From Symsagittifera roscoffensis (taxonomy: Eukaryota > Xenacoelomorpha > Acoela > Convolutidae): a stretch of 64,000 nt of DNA. Shown piece after piece: positions 11,081 through 21,900 of this stretch. Position 1 is the first letter of the stretch, and the number at the start of each line of letters is the position of its first letter. The notes below the pieces were generated by a model. It searched no databases and was not told where the DNA came from. It saw only the letters and a program-made list of their open reading frames with translations. Location: the NCBI RefSeq assembly GCF_963678635.1, contig NC_087063.1, forward strand, positions 81,701,574 to 81,765,573, given 5' to 3'. Position numbers and translations under genes: made by a program.

Positions 11081-11839
11081 AAGTGTAAGATTGGATAAGC
11101 GGATACCCACTGTTTTGAAGATACATTTTTACTTGAGCAGAGCTTGGTTCTACGGTTTTCTCTCATGAGGTTTAGCACACATCGCGCTTAAGGTAATTTT
11201 AGGGGTAAAAGAGGGGGGCTAAATAGGGGGAGGTTAGAAGGGGGGCTGGTTAAGATAGAGGTTGCGGATTGTAAATTGTAAAAAGGGGGGACACATAATA
11301 GTAACTATACAATCGATGTCGTCGATTTAGATACATTATTAGACCCAGAGTCTGGAAAGATTCATCTTAACACCCAGAACAAGAGTTGCAACGCGTGGAT
11401 ATCCATACTTAGGATCAGATTAAAGTAGGTAACCTGGTGGGATCGAATGGGGGGATCGGAAACTGACAGTTTTTGAAACCCGAAAGGAGAATACCCCATA
11501 AAATCGTTAGTAGGGGAAGGAAAATGCGTGTCACCTTTGACTTTTGGGTGCCTTCATCTTTCTGTTTTTCATCATTTTTCTGGCTTAAATTTTTACGTTT
11601 TCGGAACTAATTTTATCGGCTTTTGACCAATAGGTGATCACAAAACACTTGCTCGTGTTTCGACTTGCATCGGATTAATAAAGGGAGGTAATTACAGGGG
11701 GGGGCTAATAGGTAGAACTTTTGGTTAGTAAGATTGGTTTGTGGAGATTTTAGTACTCAAGTGGTGGTACCGGGGATAGTGATCTAAGTGTCCTAACACC
11801 GAAAAAAATGTGTGTCGGCTTTGACTCATCTCTCTGGTA
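11081..11839. other. G-run-rich non-coding sequence
   Basis: No ORF is recognised. Runs of G recur at about 11287, 11450 and 11698. Two short similar segments (AAAATGCGTGTCACCTTTGA near 11522 and AAAATGTGTGTCGGCTTTGA near 11806) are the only internal repetition seen. It lies where the 3' end of the truncated minus-strand gypsy relic would be, but no LTR match to 14326 onward was found. Confidence 0.35.
11202..11245 (+). other. G-quadruplex motif
   Basis: Four long G-runs of 4, 6, 5 and 6 bases are separated by loops of about 7 to 9 bases (TAAAAGA, CTAAATA, AGGTTAGAA). This satisfies the usual G4 rule. It lies in a wider G-rich stretch (10612-11710) that has several more runs of five or more G on the same strand. 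Confidence 0.7.
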
Positions 11840-12420
11840 CTATTTCTTGTAAATTATTCCTCCCCAAATACTCAACTCATCCCCCCTCGACCAGGACGCC
11901 AATGCCTCAGGTCCGTACTGAATTGCCTGCTCCTTCGGAAAAAGTTTCGTTCCTAATGAAAGTACATCGCTCATCTCGTCTTTGATGTTCCTGCCCAGTA
12001 GAATACTTGCGCAATCGCTTCGTCTTCTTCTTGCGTTGTCGCAATCTCTTCGTTCGTTCGTTCCCATCGAATCGCTTCGCTGTCGACTACTTCGTCCACC
12101 TATGTCTCTTGAACCACTGCAACTCTCTCTGTTCGGCCTCCTCCAGGAGTTCGTCTCAAAGCTTCATCTAATGAAGCAGGCTTTGGGCACCCGTATCTTT
12201 CGTATTCCTCCACTTTCGTTTCTTGAACCACATCTATGCTGTGATCGTCATAAATCGTCTGCCACCCTTCCAAGATTTCGTCGGGAGACTCCACTGCCGC
12301 TGTTATCTTCGCAATCAACCTCTTCCGCATGTCTGATCTTGGAATAAGATTTCCTTTAATCTGTCCGCCCGGTTCGTGTGGCAGAGAGGGCATCCGTTCC
12401 AGAGAAGGCCTATGAGTCAA
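11840..12420 (-). pseudogene. Pol remnant ending in the RNase H-integrase linker
   Basis: The minus frame 12420-12100 (KITAAVESPDEILEGW, KVEEYERYGCPKPASLDEAL) is of uncertain identity. After a stop, QEEDEAIAQVFYWAGTS is followed, one frameshift later, by KDEMSDVLSLGTKL and DELSIWGGIIYKK at about 11845. This resembles the linker ahead of the H2C2 zinc finger of gypsy integrases (a Q-x-x-D block, then a dsLxxxxGvLyr block). The integrase zinc finger and catalytic core are not found downstream. The sequence therefore seems to jump from protease to this linker. Confidence 0.6.
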
Positions 12421-12479
12421 GTGCCCTATGGGTACTATTGAACCTTTTCTCGTCCCCGTCCATAAGAAATCTTCTCAGC

Positions 12480-12912
12480 GACTGATTACCAAAGAGCACT
12501 GATACTCTTTCATCGATCTTAGTCCTAGGACAATCTCGGTTTTCAGTTTTGGGACCACAAGCTCTTCGATTTCTTCAGCGATGTCACCCAACTTGAAGCG
12601 AGCTCAGACAACACCGTCGTCCGCCATTATTTGTCCGTCTGCCGTCTCCAGTCGACCTACATAGCGTTCCATCTTCGGTGCTTCAACCATTCTCCGCGCA
12701 TTATCTGTCCTAATGAGGTAGGTGGTGGATCCGGTATCAAGCAGCACCTCAAAATGGGTCCCGCTTACGCAAGCTTCAACGACTGCTCCGCGTGGATCGC
12801 TGACATCATGACTGATCCCAACACGCTCGATGCGCGTCCGCGAATTCTGTTTCATTTCCAATTTTGGGTCGTTCTCTGTGATCCTTGGTAATTGCTCCAA
12901 TATCGATATCAC
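12480..12912 (-). pseudogene. Retropepsin-like aspartic protease
   Basis: The minus strand encodes VVEACVSGTHFEVLLDTGST with the catalytic DTG triad at 12727-12738, then ETADGQIMADDGVV, a TGA at 12604-12606, then FKLGDIAEEIEELVVPKL and IVLGLRSM (12511-12534), the second-half I-L-G signature of retropepsins. It processes the Gag-Pol polyprotein in living elements. One in-frame stop lies between the two halves and another soon after the I-L-G motif. Confidence 0.88.
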
Positions 12913-13115
12913 TTATTCATGCTCCAATATCTTCTCGCTCTGCCCTTCTCCATCAATATTTGCAATCGTATCGTAACGCTGGCAAGACTGAGTTCCTGTA
13001 GCTTGTGTTCGCCTTTCCGCCTGCTGTTTCTTAAACTTGGCCGGGAAAAATCCTCCTTCGAACTCGCCTACTGTCCCGGCGCTTGGTAGTTTAAATGGTT
13101 CGCGCTTCTTTGGGG

Positions 13116-13157
13116 ACATCCTTTTGCAATGTGGCCCACCTGTCCACAATTAAAACA
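13116..13157 (-). pseudogene. CCHC zinc knuckle of Gag
   Basis: The minus strand encodes CFNCGQVGHIAKGC, a perfect CX2CX4HX4C retroviral-type zinc knuckle used for RNA packaging. It follows GNNPWTHGG and precedes PQRSANHLNY. All four metal ligands are intact although the surrounding frame is broken. Confidence 0.93.
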
Positions 13158-13247
13158 ACCACCGTGGGTCCATGGGTTGTTTCCACTCTGTCGCCCAATT
13201 GGGTTCGCAGAGCCGCGTTGCTGATTCTCTCCCCGTCGGATGTGACT

Positions 13248-13500
13248 CTATGGCTTGGGTTTGCAAGGATCAACAAACCTACCTATCATTTTCGTTACGT
13301 TCTGCATCTGGGCCATCATTTGAGCAGTCAGATCGTTCTGGCGTGATTCCTGCATCTGCATCTGCAATCTCACCTCATCATACCTCGAACTCTGGACATC
13401 AATCTGCTTCGCCAGGTTGTTCTGAGCCTTCATCATTTGGCCCAGCCTCTGGTCATTGTGCATCTGGAATCTCGTCAGCTCCCTCCGTATCTGTTGAGTC
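13248..13500 (-). pseudogene. Gag glutamine/methionine-rich coiled-coil segment
   Basis: After the frameshift, the minus strand encodes QQIRRELTRFQMHNDQRLGQ and then repeated Q/M-rich turns (VRLQMQMQESRQN, MMAQMQNVTKMI) up to about 13270. This is a probable coiled coil between capsid and zinc knuckle. Composition and position fit a Gag linker. Confidence 0.55.
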
Positions 13501-13527
13501 TCGGCAGTCAGCGTACTGTCTCCGCAG

Positions 13528-14274
13528 TCAGCGTACTGTCTCCACCAGCCTCTCGTGCACCGACCGAACGTGATTTGGCCGTCTCCGACTTTTCATCCTG
13601 ACTGTTTTGCGTGCCATATTTAGAGCCTGTGCTCGGGCTACCACCTGGTTGAAATTCTCGAGGTCTTCTCGTAGAAGCAATTCCTGAAGCTCCAAATCAC
13701 ACAATCCGTCAGTGAACTGTTCGCGGTTCATGTCGTCTCGGACTTGAGCTCCCAGGTTTGTATTTGCAACTTCACCCAAGGATCACACTCGTCTTGCAAA
13801 ATCTCTCAAGCCCTTGCCTTCCTCCTGCATGAGGTTTTTGAATTCAGCCCTCGCAGCTGATTGTGTCTGAAATGGCATCATCCTCTGATCGAGTTCCGCG
13901 AGCATTCTGCCAAGCGTCGGTTCCTCGAACCCGTCAACTTCCTCTCGAAAGTGAGCTGGCATACTCGTGAACTCATCCAACGCCCAGCCTGTCAGACAAG
14001 TCGGCAGCACCATCCTGGCATGCTCATCGTCCCATTGATTGGCGTCTGCTATCCAGGCAAAGTGTTTCCTCCAGTCTCGCCAGTTCTGATAACTGCACGA
14101 GGGAAACCGATCTGGTCGTATCGTACCAAATCCGAACAATCCCTGTTGTCGATCGAGAGCATTGGCCGCTGCCACTGCATCCACTGTAATCAGCTGTCTG
14201 TCTTGATCGTTCATCGCCATCGCAATTGTTTCGTCGATCGATCGGTCGTTCTTCTCGTCCTCGTAATCCGGCAC
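13528..14274 (-). pseudogene. gag: Gypsy-type Gag capsid region
   Basis: The frame starting DYEDEKNDRSIDET runs 163 codons to a TGA at 13780-13782, then continues in the same frame for 84 more. It shows the retrotransposon Gag pattern: YQNWRDWRKHFAW, WALDEFTSMP, a spaced ALDEF/FREEVDGF helix, MMPFQTQSAARAEFKNLMQ, then REQFTDGLCDLELQELLLRE and ARAQALNMARK. No ATG precedes the homologous part in this frame, since an upstream TAG is followed by a GTG. A 19-bp tandem duplication (GTACTGTCTCC, 13510-13548) shifts the frame at its end. Gag would form the retrotransposon particle. Confidence 0.8.
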
Positions 14275-14304
14275 AAATCTTCGTTGCAGCTACAATCGAG
14301 AATT

Positions 14305-14324
14305 GCGCCCACCCAGGAGCGCCA
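14305..14324 (-). other. Primer-binding site of the gypsy relic
   Basis: Minus-strand TGGCGCTCCTGGGTGGGCGC begins at 14324 and lies about 30 bases upstream of the Gag frame. On its other side the minus strand reads CGTTTACAG, so an LTR ending in ...TTTACA (plus-strand TGTAAACG starting 14326) is likely. A TGG start and a 15-18 base span are typical of a tRNA primer site. The tRNA identity is not determined. Confidence 0.7.
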
Positions 14325-14325
14325 C

Positions 14326-16600
14326 TGTAAACGTGGGGAATTCACAATGTCTCTAGGCCGGTCTTGCTCGCTATTTCGCCCCGCCGCAATATGTTCCCTT
14401 CGGTACTGAGGTCAGCGGGGCAACCGATTCGCGGTATTTTTCACAATCCAAAAGGGTTGATTTGGTGGTTGGCTGCTCTGTACTGTACTTTGCTGCTCGC
14501 TCCGTGATTTGTGCTCTTCGGACTGTATCTCACCCGTCAATCAACAATCGATCGCAACAACAATTCCAATAATAAGAATGAATTAAGAAATGAATATAAC
14601 CAAATACAGAGTAGCCTATAATTGGCTGAAATATAAATTAATAAATCAATTAAAGAGAGGTGTTTGCGATTTTTTTTATTTAAACCAACTGCCTCCTGCA
14701 GTTCAATTAACACCTCACTACTAATTAACGTTCTCCTCGAGAACTTCTTTCAATATCAATCGTTCAACAACGATTCCGCTATCCCCTAGATAGCCTAACA
14801 TTCACTAAATAATCTACATTCACATTAACAAGTCTACCAACTCGTTCTCCTGTTACTTTGAGGGTCAAGCGACTACCTTAGTTTGTAGCCCAAATTGTTC
14901 TCTAACTAACTGAGAACCAACTATTCGATTCGCTCGCAATAATCCTAAATCATCCGTCCGCACATTTTTAAAGCTATATCCCTCCCCATGTCAACTCTGC
15001 CACGTGCCAACTTCGGTTTCTTTTACCAATATTTTCACACTTATTAGATACCCGAAATTTAGTAGCTGTCACAATTTGACCAAGCAAACAAATGTCATAC
15101 CATTCTAATCAACCAATTCCTGAACTCTTCAGCTCTCGAGTTCAACTAATCTCTAAACCATGCTATGTTTACCCAGTGACTATCCCAAGGTCTTTGTTTT
15201 AAATATCCCGTTAAAGTTCCGACCGACCTTCCAAGGGTAGAGGGAGGCCCTTTTCATGGGTAGCTAACTAATTTCAGGCATCTAAATTTTCGATCTGTAC
15301 TTAACTCCAATCCCAACCTTCTAGCTATCAAGGTAACGTAGTTCGTCTTTTAGGGGCCAAACTAAATCAAAAAATCACTTCCGGAGAGCCAAGCAAATTT
15401 TCCGTCCATTCATACTATTTAGGAAACTTAACCCTCATGCTACGGTCCTATTACTATCAGATTGCTCTGGGACTACTTTTCTTTAGTCTAGTTGAATTGA
15501 CATTAAGAGATCAATCGCCAAGCTAAACTGAACCCAATGTTTACCAAGTCCTCTTTGAATTAAATCTTCTACTCCAAGGTTGCAATGTCAAAGCTATATG
15601 TCTATCAGTTTCCGCTCTAGTTCCCAATATGAGTTTTCCTCCCAATTTTTAGCAAGATGACCCATTCTCATTTCCAGGGAGAAATACGCCACTTTCCGGT
15701 GTTAATCTCGGGGTTCTCCATGCAATTTTCGGGTCAAAAAGCCCAAAGGTCAACCTAAGGTCACACAGGGGTCGACCGGGGTCAATTTTCTATATTTGGG
15801 CTCAGAATTTTATGGGGGTCCTAAATACCAAGTTTCATTCATATAACATCAATACTTCACAACTTATCCCATTTCTAAAGTCCATTATCACTTTTTCCGG
15901 GAAAGGGCTATTAACACCGGAAGGAGTCACCGAATGGTTTTCACTCATCGGGGGTCTTTTTTCGGGGTCCGTATCTTATATCCATTGCAGCAAAAAAATC
16001 GATATTCCCTCCTCATTATTTCGCGAAAATTGCCTATTTCCGGTCTAAGGGGATGTTTTTCCAAGTGCTAATAGCTTCCGGTCTAACAATCGAATTTGAT
16101 TCAATTTATAATGCAAGATGTGTCTTGCCATTACCTATCATCCCTCCAAGTTTCAGCTCCCTGCGTTCATCGGTGACTGAGAAACGACTTCCGAAAGTTA
16201 GGGGTGGGTTTGTTTATTTAGGGCATAATACCGGAAGTGGTGGTCTTAGGGGTTTGAGGTTCTAAGCTTAAGCGTCCCTCAACTAGGCCTGCAACATACT
16301 AGAATTTGAGCCCAATACCGCCGCTAGTTTCCGAGTTCTGGTAGGGCCATTTATACGTCCGGGGACCGTTATCACTTGCCCCCCAAGGGTCTGACGGCTC
16401 CCGATTTTTGCATGCCCGGGTCAAGTCATCTCTAGCATCGCTCCTCTGAATTTCATAACATTAGCTTTCTTAGTTCCGATTGGGGCGGGGTCGCCAATTT
16501 TGTCAAATTTTGTTTTCTGGAATAAGAGGGACGATATCTTCGAAGATTGGACTATTTCGAACTTTACCCTTTGTTTGCTGTACTACTTAACTGAATGACG
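14326..16600 (-). other. Probable LTR and flanking non-coding sequence
   Basis: Starting TGTAAACG on the plus strand, next to the primer-binding site, this should begin the LTR of the gypsy relic. An A/T-rich stretch near 14560-14700 could hold polyadenylation signals. I found no matching LTR on the other side of the relic, so length and end are unknown. From 15200 to 16550 the sequence is richer in G and C, with recurrent GGGGTC and CCGG-type words and no convincing ORF. Confidence 0.35.
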
Positions 16601-17020
16601 AATCAATCTTACGCTCAGGTTACTATAGAATGTAATACAGTAGAATCACCAATTCTACACAGCAAACAGAACTTGAGTAGAACCAGATCCATGTTTCAAT
16701 TAGGTAGTTAGGAAAACGGTCGCACTTGTTTCAACACTTGGATAAACTAAAATGAGGTTAAATCAAATTAGTTATTTTTGGTGGGGGCTTTTACAAGTTC
16801 TTTTTTGCAGTTTTTTGATACAACTCCTTTTTTAGAATCAATTCTTTTCAAGATAAATTCGTATCAAAAGATGTATCAAAATTCATTTCAAAAGACATTT
16901 TCACCAGTTCCTCGAAATATGTAACAACAATCATTTCAAAAGGTGTATTGACCAGTTTTTCTTTGAATAAAAGCCAAAAAAAAAACAAGTTTAAATCTGA
17001 GTTTTACTGCAACCTCTAGT
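16601..17020. other. AT-rich spacer
   Basis: No coding signal. Loosely repeated words (CATTTCAAAAG, ACCAGTT) occur between 16880 and 16965. A short A/T tract leads into the virion-protein relic that follows. Confidence 0.4.
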
Positions 17021-17027
17021 GTTAGTA

Positions 17028-17290
17028 AGTTTAAGAGGCACCCATCTTGATTTAAAGTTTCAATTACTCAAGGGAAGGTTGTTTCTGCTTTCAAAAAAGA
17101 AAACTTGGAACTTAAGGCGAATTTCGGAAATTTTTTTGACGCGGACGCAGATCCCTACTTAGTTTAAATAAATCTAGTAAATTCAAAAAATATAGTCTAC
17201 TACATTATCTATTTAAAATGTGAAGTTTATTTGAACAATACGATGGTTTACAAAGGCAATGAACTATATCATCAATAAGTTCAAACAACG
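17028..17290 (+). pseudogene. Relic of the Polinton-type capsid-like protein, N-terminal part
   Basis: Translation gives THLDLKFQLLKGRLF near 17040-17090 and, after frameshifts, KCEVYLNNTMVYKGNELYHQ near 17205-17270. Both match, in the same order, the better-preserved relic at 62990-64000 (IRDTHLD, then CEFFFNNTRVYNANGLYPH). The nucleotide match CATCTTGATTTAAAG / CATCTAGATTAAAG and AAGGGAAGG supports common origin. It is a decayed fragment about 260 bp long and ends where the next relic begins. Confidence 0.6.
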
Positions 17291-17394
17291 GACATTTTTC
17301 ACTCGTCGACTGCGACACGACTATAAGTGCTGGTCATGGATAAATATTTGAAAAACTTCTTTTTAAATTTCGATGCCAGTGACTGTTCGAAAAA

Positions 17395-17875
17395 CTTTTT
17401 CCGCAACATTTGAAGAAGTGACAGTTTGGGTAGCAATCTCATCAAGCACAGTCGGTTATGTTTTACCTTCTCCGAAGCTATGAAAAAAACCATATCTTCC
17501 AAATAACTAAGTGTTATTTCTTTAGTTTGTCCACATGGAACTCGAAAAATTTATTTTTGATTCTTTGAGTTTTGGTGCATAAATAAAAAAAGTTTACAGT
17601 GTTTTACTTTCATCAACAAAGTTTTGTTCACATCAAAGAGAGATGTTTTACAGATCAGTATTTTAGTTCAGCGATCAAATCGAAGATCTCAATTGAAAAA
17701 GTCGAATCAAGATGGAACATCTGTTCCAGATGGATATTTCCTTTCCGATTTTACCGCAAAAATGAGTCACATAGATTTTGGTCTTGGATTAATCCAATTC
17801 CAACTAAAATGATTTTACCAGATGGAACAGAGAAAAAGTTGTCAGGCAAAAAGCAATCAATACGTCTCTAATCAC
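17395..17875 (+). pseudogene. Relic of the Polinton-associated protein also seen at 59.8-60.6 kb
   Basis: Segments EEVTVWVAISSSTVGY (17410-17460), KRDVLQIS (17636-17660), a P-D-G-Y-x-L block, and PTKMILPDGTEKKLSG followed by KKQSIRL (17800-17870) parallel CEETTTCVAIYQVQS, PRDVLQINALS, LVPIKF and DTHTIRLY in the right-hand copy. The 90-codon open frame 17599-17871 covers the C-terminal part. The function is unknown; the neighbours are capsid-like and integrase relics, so a virion or element-encoded structural role is inferred. Confidence 0.5.
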
Positions 17876-18463
17876 CCAAAAAGTTTCCAATTATTCAAAA
17901 ACTTTGTTGCAATTTCTGAAAAGTGTCTGGTAAAACCAAAAATGAGACCCTAATGATCTCTTCCGAAGAAACTGATCTTCGGAAAGAAGATGTAGTAAAC
18001 TATCATAAAAAGATTAGAAAACTAACACAAAAAAAAAAGAATTAGAGTAATATCCAAAAACAGCGAAACTGGAACCTCTGAAACCTTATCCAACATTGTT
18101 TTTTTTTTGCTTTTTTCCAACTGCAAGGTTGATAATTGTGATCAAAATATTTGTGTATAACGTGAGCGTATGGCAGTTTAGCTAAACAATTGAAACTTGT
18201 TTACAATTTTTTTTGGTTTGATTGAAACAGATTCGGATAAAGGTCTTGAGTTTTGTCTTGTTTGTATAAATTTGATTAATATTTGACAAACACTCGAAGA
18301 AGAGTCGAGTCATAAAATTCGTTCAAGGTTTCACGGACTATTGGTCTAACTGACATTTTTTAACAAGATTGTTAGCTACCCTTCCTTCACCTGAACAGAA
18401 AACCAGTTAAAACTAATTCAAAACCAAAATAAAGGTGCAAAAAGGAAAAATTTTGACATTTGT
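17876..18463. other. Non-coding AT-rich stretch
   Basis: No ORF, repeat or RNA signal is recognised apart from poly(A) and poly(T) tracts. Confidence 0.45.
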
Positions 18464-18700
18464 TTATTCTAACTTTAAAAAAATTACTATTCTTTTGCAA
18501 AGATTCTGGCTACTTTCACAGTTTTTAGGAAGTTCAAGAACTTTCAGCGCCGTTTCCTCTAGTTTCCAGCTTGGTTGAGCTAAGATGAGCTCTGCCATTG
18601 TAGACCAGACAGTATAAAGCACATGTTCAAGATCAAGTTGGATCGAATCGTTAGGTAAACTGTCATTTTGAATCGAAATGAGAAAAAAAAATCTATGCAA
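18464..18700 (-). CDS. Unidentified short ORF
   Basis: A 78-codon minus-strand frame with natural-looking helical composition: DLEHVLYTVWSTMAELILAQ, then PSWKLEETALKVLELPKN and KRIVIFLKLE at the end. The frame's first codon is not a clean start with context, so it could be an exon of a larger gene. No family is recognised and no copy of it occurs elsewhere in the window. Confidence 0.25.
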   Translation of the reverse strand: MHRFFFLISIQNDSLPNDSIQLDLEHVLYTVWSTMAELILAQPSWKLEETALKVLELPKNCESSQNLCKRIVIFLKLE

Positions 18701-18964
18701 AAGCCAGGTATCATTGTCTCACCATGGCATACAAGTTTGATTACAAACTTTCAGTTTCATAGTACACGCTGGACTACGAATACTGTATAAAAAAACAGTT
18801 AATTAAAATGCGATAAAACGTTTTTTGGAAACTTAAGATCGAGATTTCTGCACAACAACTTGATTTTCTTACCATTCTCTTCTCATCATACTGAAACATT
18901 GTATCTTTTTACTAATACAGGTTCGATACCCTTTCTTAAAAGAACATATGAATCGAAAACCCTG

Positions 18965-21900
18965 TCTTATGTAATCTATTATCTATCTTTATACATGGAA
19001 AAAATGGGTGCCGATTTTTTTTGAAAAAAGTGAAATTCTGCACAAAAACCACAAAAAAAATCAAATCTCTTGCCATGACACTAAAACCTTGTATCTTAAA
19101 ACCATACAAATTTTTACCTTACCTTATTTACTGTATTCGGTACCTCAGTACAATAGAAAATTGGGCGCGGAAAGTTTTTGAAAGTTACCATCTGAAACTT
19201 AGAAATCTATTAAAATATCTTAACACATAGGATGGAGACCGGGAAGTCTATTCCTTATCTTCTCCTTGTTCTTTTGAGATCATGAATATCAGTGTAGTTA
19301 CTTTTTTATATGGCTTGAAGGAATTCCATGGTGCTCAGAGTATTATGTCCCTACTTCTTGAGCAAGCACTTAAACATGTTTGGAGTAATTAATTACTTTT
19401 GTGAAACGATAAAATCGTGGTAAATAATGGGCAATTTAAGCGGATGTACCAATTTTGATTTTAATTTGAGATTTTCTTAAAATTTTTTGAGAGAAAACGA
19501 CTGACGTCGACTGTCCTCTTCTTACAAACTTGTATGGCTTTAACGTGTCATACTTAACCTATTTTATTCCGTCAGTTTCATATTTTAGCTGAAAAACTTG
19601 AGAAAAAATAACAAGCTGATTCGATTCAATGTGGTTTCACTGTTCAGGACTCGAGGCTTAATTTCCCCGATGAGTTGTTTTCGGCTCCTTGAATCAAAAG
19701 TTCAGCCTTCAAACTAAAATTCAAAATCGTTTTCCATGATCGGTGTAAAATTTCGCCTCCTAATCTGGTTCTACAGGTTCTCAAAATTGCTAGTCATACA
19801 AGTCTTATTCAAGGTCTGAAGCTTTCATGCAATCTGAACGCTTTATATAATCTATTATCTATCTTCATACATGGAAAAATTGGGTGCCGATTTTTTTTTC
19901 GAAAAACTGAAATTCTGCACAAAAACAACAAAAAAAATCAATTCTCTTTCCATGATACTAAAACCTTGTATCTTAAAATCTTACAACTTTTTACCTTGCC
20001 TTATTTACTGTATTCGGTATCTCAGTAAATAAGAAAATTGGGCTCGGAATGATTTTGAAAGTTACCATCTGAAACTTAGAAATCTATTAAAAATATCTTA
20101 ACACATAGGATGGAGACCGGGAAGTCTATTCCTCAAATTCTCCTTGTTGAGATCATGAATAGCAGTGTAGTTACTTTTTTATATGGTTTGAAGGAATTCC
20201 ATGGTGCTCAGAGTATTATGTCCCTACTTCTTGAGCAAGCACCGAAACATGTATGGAGTCATTAATTATTCTTGTGAAACCATAAAATCGTGGTAAATAA
20301 TGGGCAATTTAAGCGGATGTAACAATTTTGATTTTAAATTGAAATTTTCTTAAAAGTTTTTGAGAGAAAACGACTGACGTCGACTGTCCTATTCTCACAA
20401 ACTTGTATGGCTTTAACGTGCCATACTTAAGCTATTTTATTCATATTTTAGTGTCATATTTTAGCTGAAAAAATTGAGAAGAAATAACAAGCTGATTCGA
20501 TTCAATGTGGTTTCACTGTTCAGGACTCGAGGCTTAATTTTCCCGATAAGTTGTTTTCGGCTCCCTGACTCAAAAGTTCAGCCTTCAAACTACAATTCAA
20601 AATCGTTTTCCTTGATCGGTGTAAAAATTCACCTCGTAATCTGGTTCTACAGGTTCTCCAAATTGCTAGTCATACAAGTCTTATTCAAGGTCTCAAGCTC
20701 TCTTGCAATCTGAACGCTTTATGTAATCTTTTATCTATCTTTATACATGGAAAAATTGGGTGCCGATTTATTTTGAAAAAAGAGAAATTCTGCACAAAAA
20801 CCACAAAAAAATCAATTCTCTTGCCATGATACTAAAACCTTGTATCTTAAAATCTTACAACTTTTTACCTCACCTTATTTACTGTATTCGGTATCTCACT
20901 ACATAAAAAAATTGGGCTCGGAATGATTTTGAAAGTTACCATCTGAAACTTAGAAATCTATTAAAAATATCTTAACACATAGGATTGAGACCGGGAAGTC
21001 TATTCCTCAAATTCTCCTTGTTGAGATCATGAATAGCAGTGTAGTTACTTTTTTATATGGTTTGAAGGAATTCCATGGTGCTCAGAGTATTATGTCCCTA
21101 CTTCTTGAGCAAGCACCGAAACATGTATGGAGTCATTAATTATTCTTGTGAAACCATAAAATCGTGGTAAATAATGGGCAATTTAAGCGGATGTAACAAT
21201 TTTGATTTTAAATTGAAATTTTCTTAAAAGTTTTTGAGAGAAAACGACTGACGTCGACTGTCCTATTCTCACAAACTTGTATGGCTTTAACGTGCCATAC
21301 TTAAGCTATTTTATTCATATTTTAGTGTCATATTTTAGCTGAAAAACTTGAGAAGAAATAACAAGCTGATTCGATTCAATGTGGTTTCACTGTTCAGGAC
21401 TCGAGGCTTAATTTTCCCGATAAGTTGTTTTCGGCTCCCTGACTCAAAAGTTCAGCCTTCAAACTACAATTCAAAATCGTTTTCCTTGATCGGTGTAAAA
21501 ATTCACCTCGTAATCTGGTTCTACAGGTTCTCCAAATTGCTAGTCATACAAGTCTTATTCAAGGTCTCAAGCTCTCTTGCAATCTGAACGCTTTATGTAA
21601 TCTTTTATCTATCTTTATACATGGAAAAATTGGGTGCCGATTTTTTTTGAAAAAAGAGAAATTCTGCACAAAAACCACAAAAAAATCAATTCTCTTGCCA
21701 TGATACTAAAACCTTGTATCTTAAAATCTTACAACTTTTTACCTCACCTTATTTACTGTATTCGGTATCTCACTACATAAAAAAATTGGGCTCGGAATGA
21801 TTTTGAAAGTTACCATCTGAAACTTAGAAATCTATTAAAAATATCTTAACACATAGGATGGAGACCGGGAAGTCTATTCCTCAAATTCTCCTTGTTGAGA

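Larger units (their letters stand above)
11840..14326 (-). mobile_element. Ty3/gypsy-type LTR retrotransposon relic lacking RT and RNase H
   Basis: Reading the minus strand from 14326 downward, the order is primer-binding-site-like motif, Gag, CCHC zinc knuckle, aspartic protease and a pre-integrase linker. Protease and linker lie only about 350 bases apart, whereas a complete element has over 1.5 kb of reverse transcriptase and RNase H between them, so a large internal deletion is inferred. Stops and frameshifts break the frame repeatedly (for example TGA at 13780 and 12604). The region is clearly richer in G and C than its surroundings. It cannot encode an active polyprotein. Confidence 0.85.

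Noticed and set aside
13172-14409. Plus-strand frames of 133 and 182 codons
   Set aside because: They are shadows of the minus-strand gypsy Gag, which has a zinc knuckle and a recognisable capsid region.
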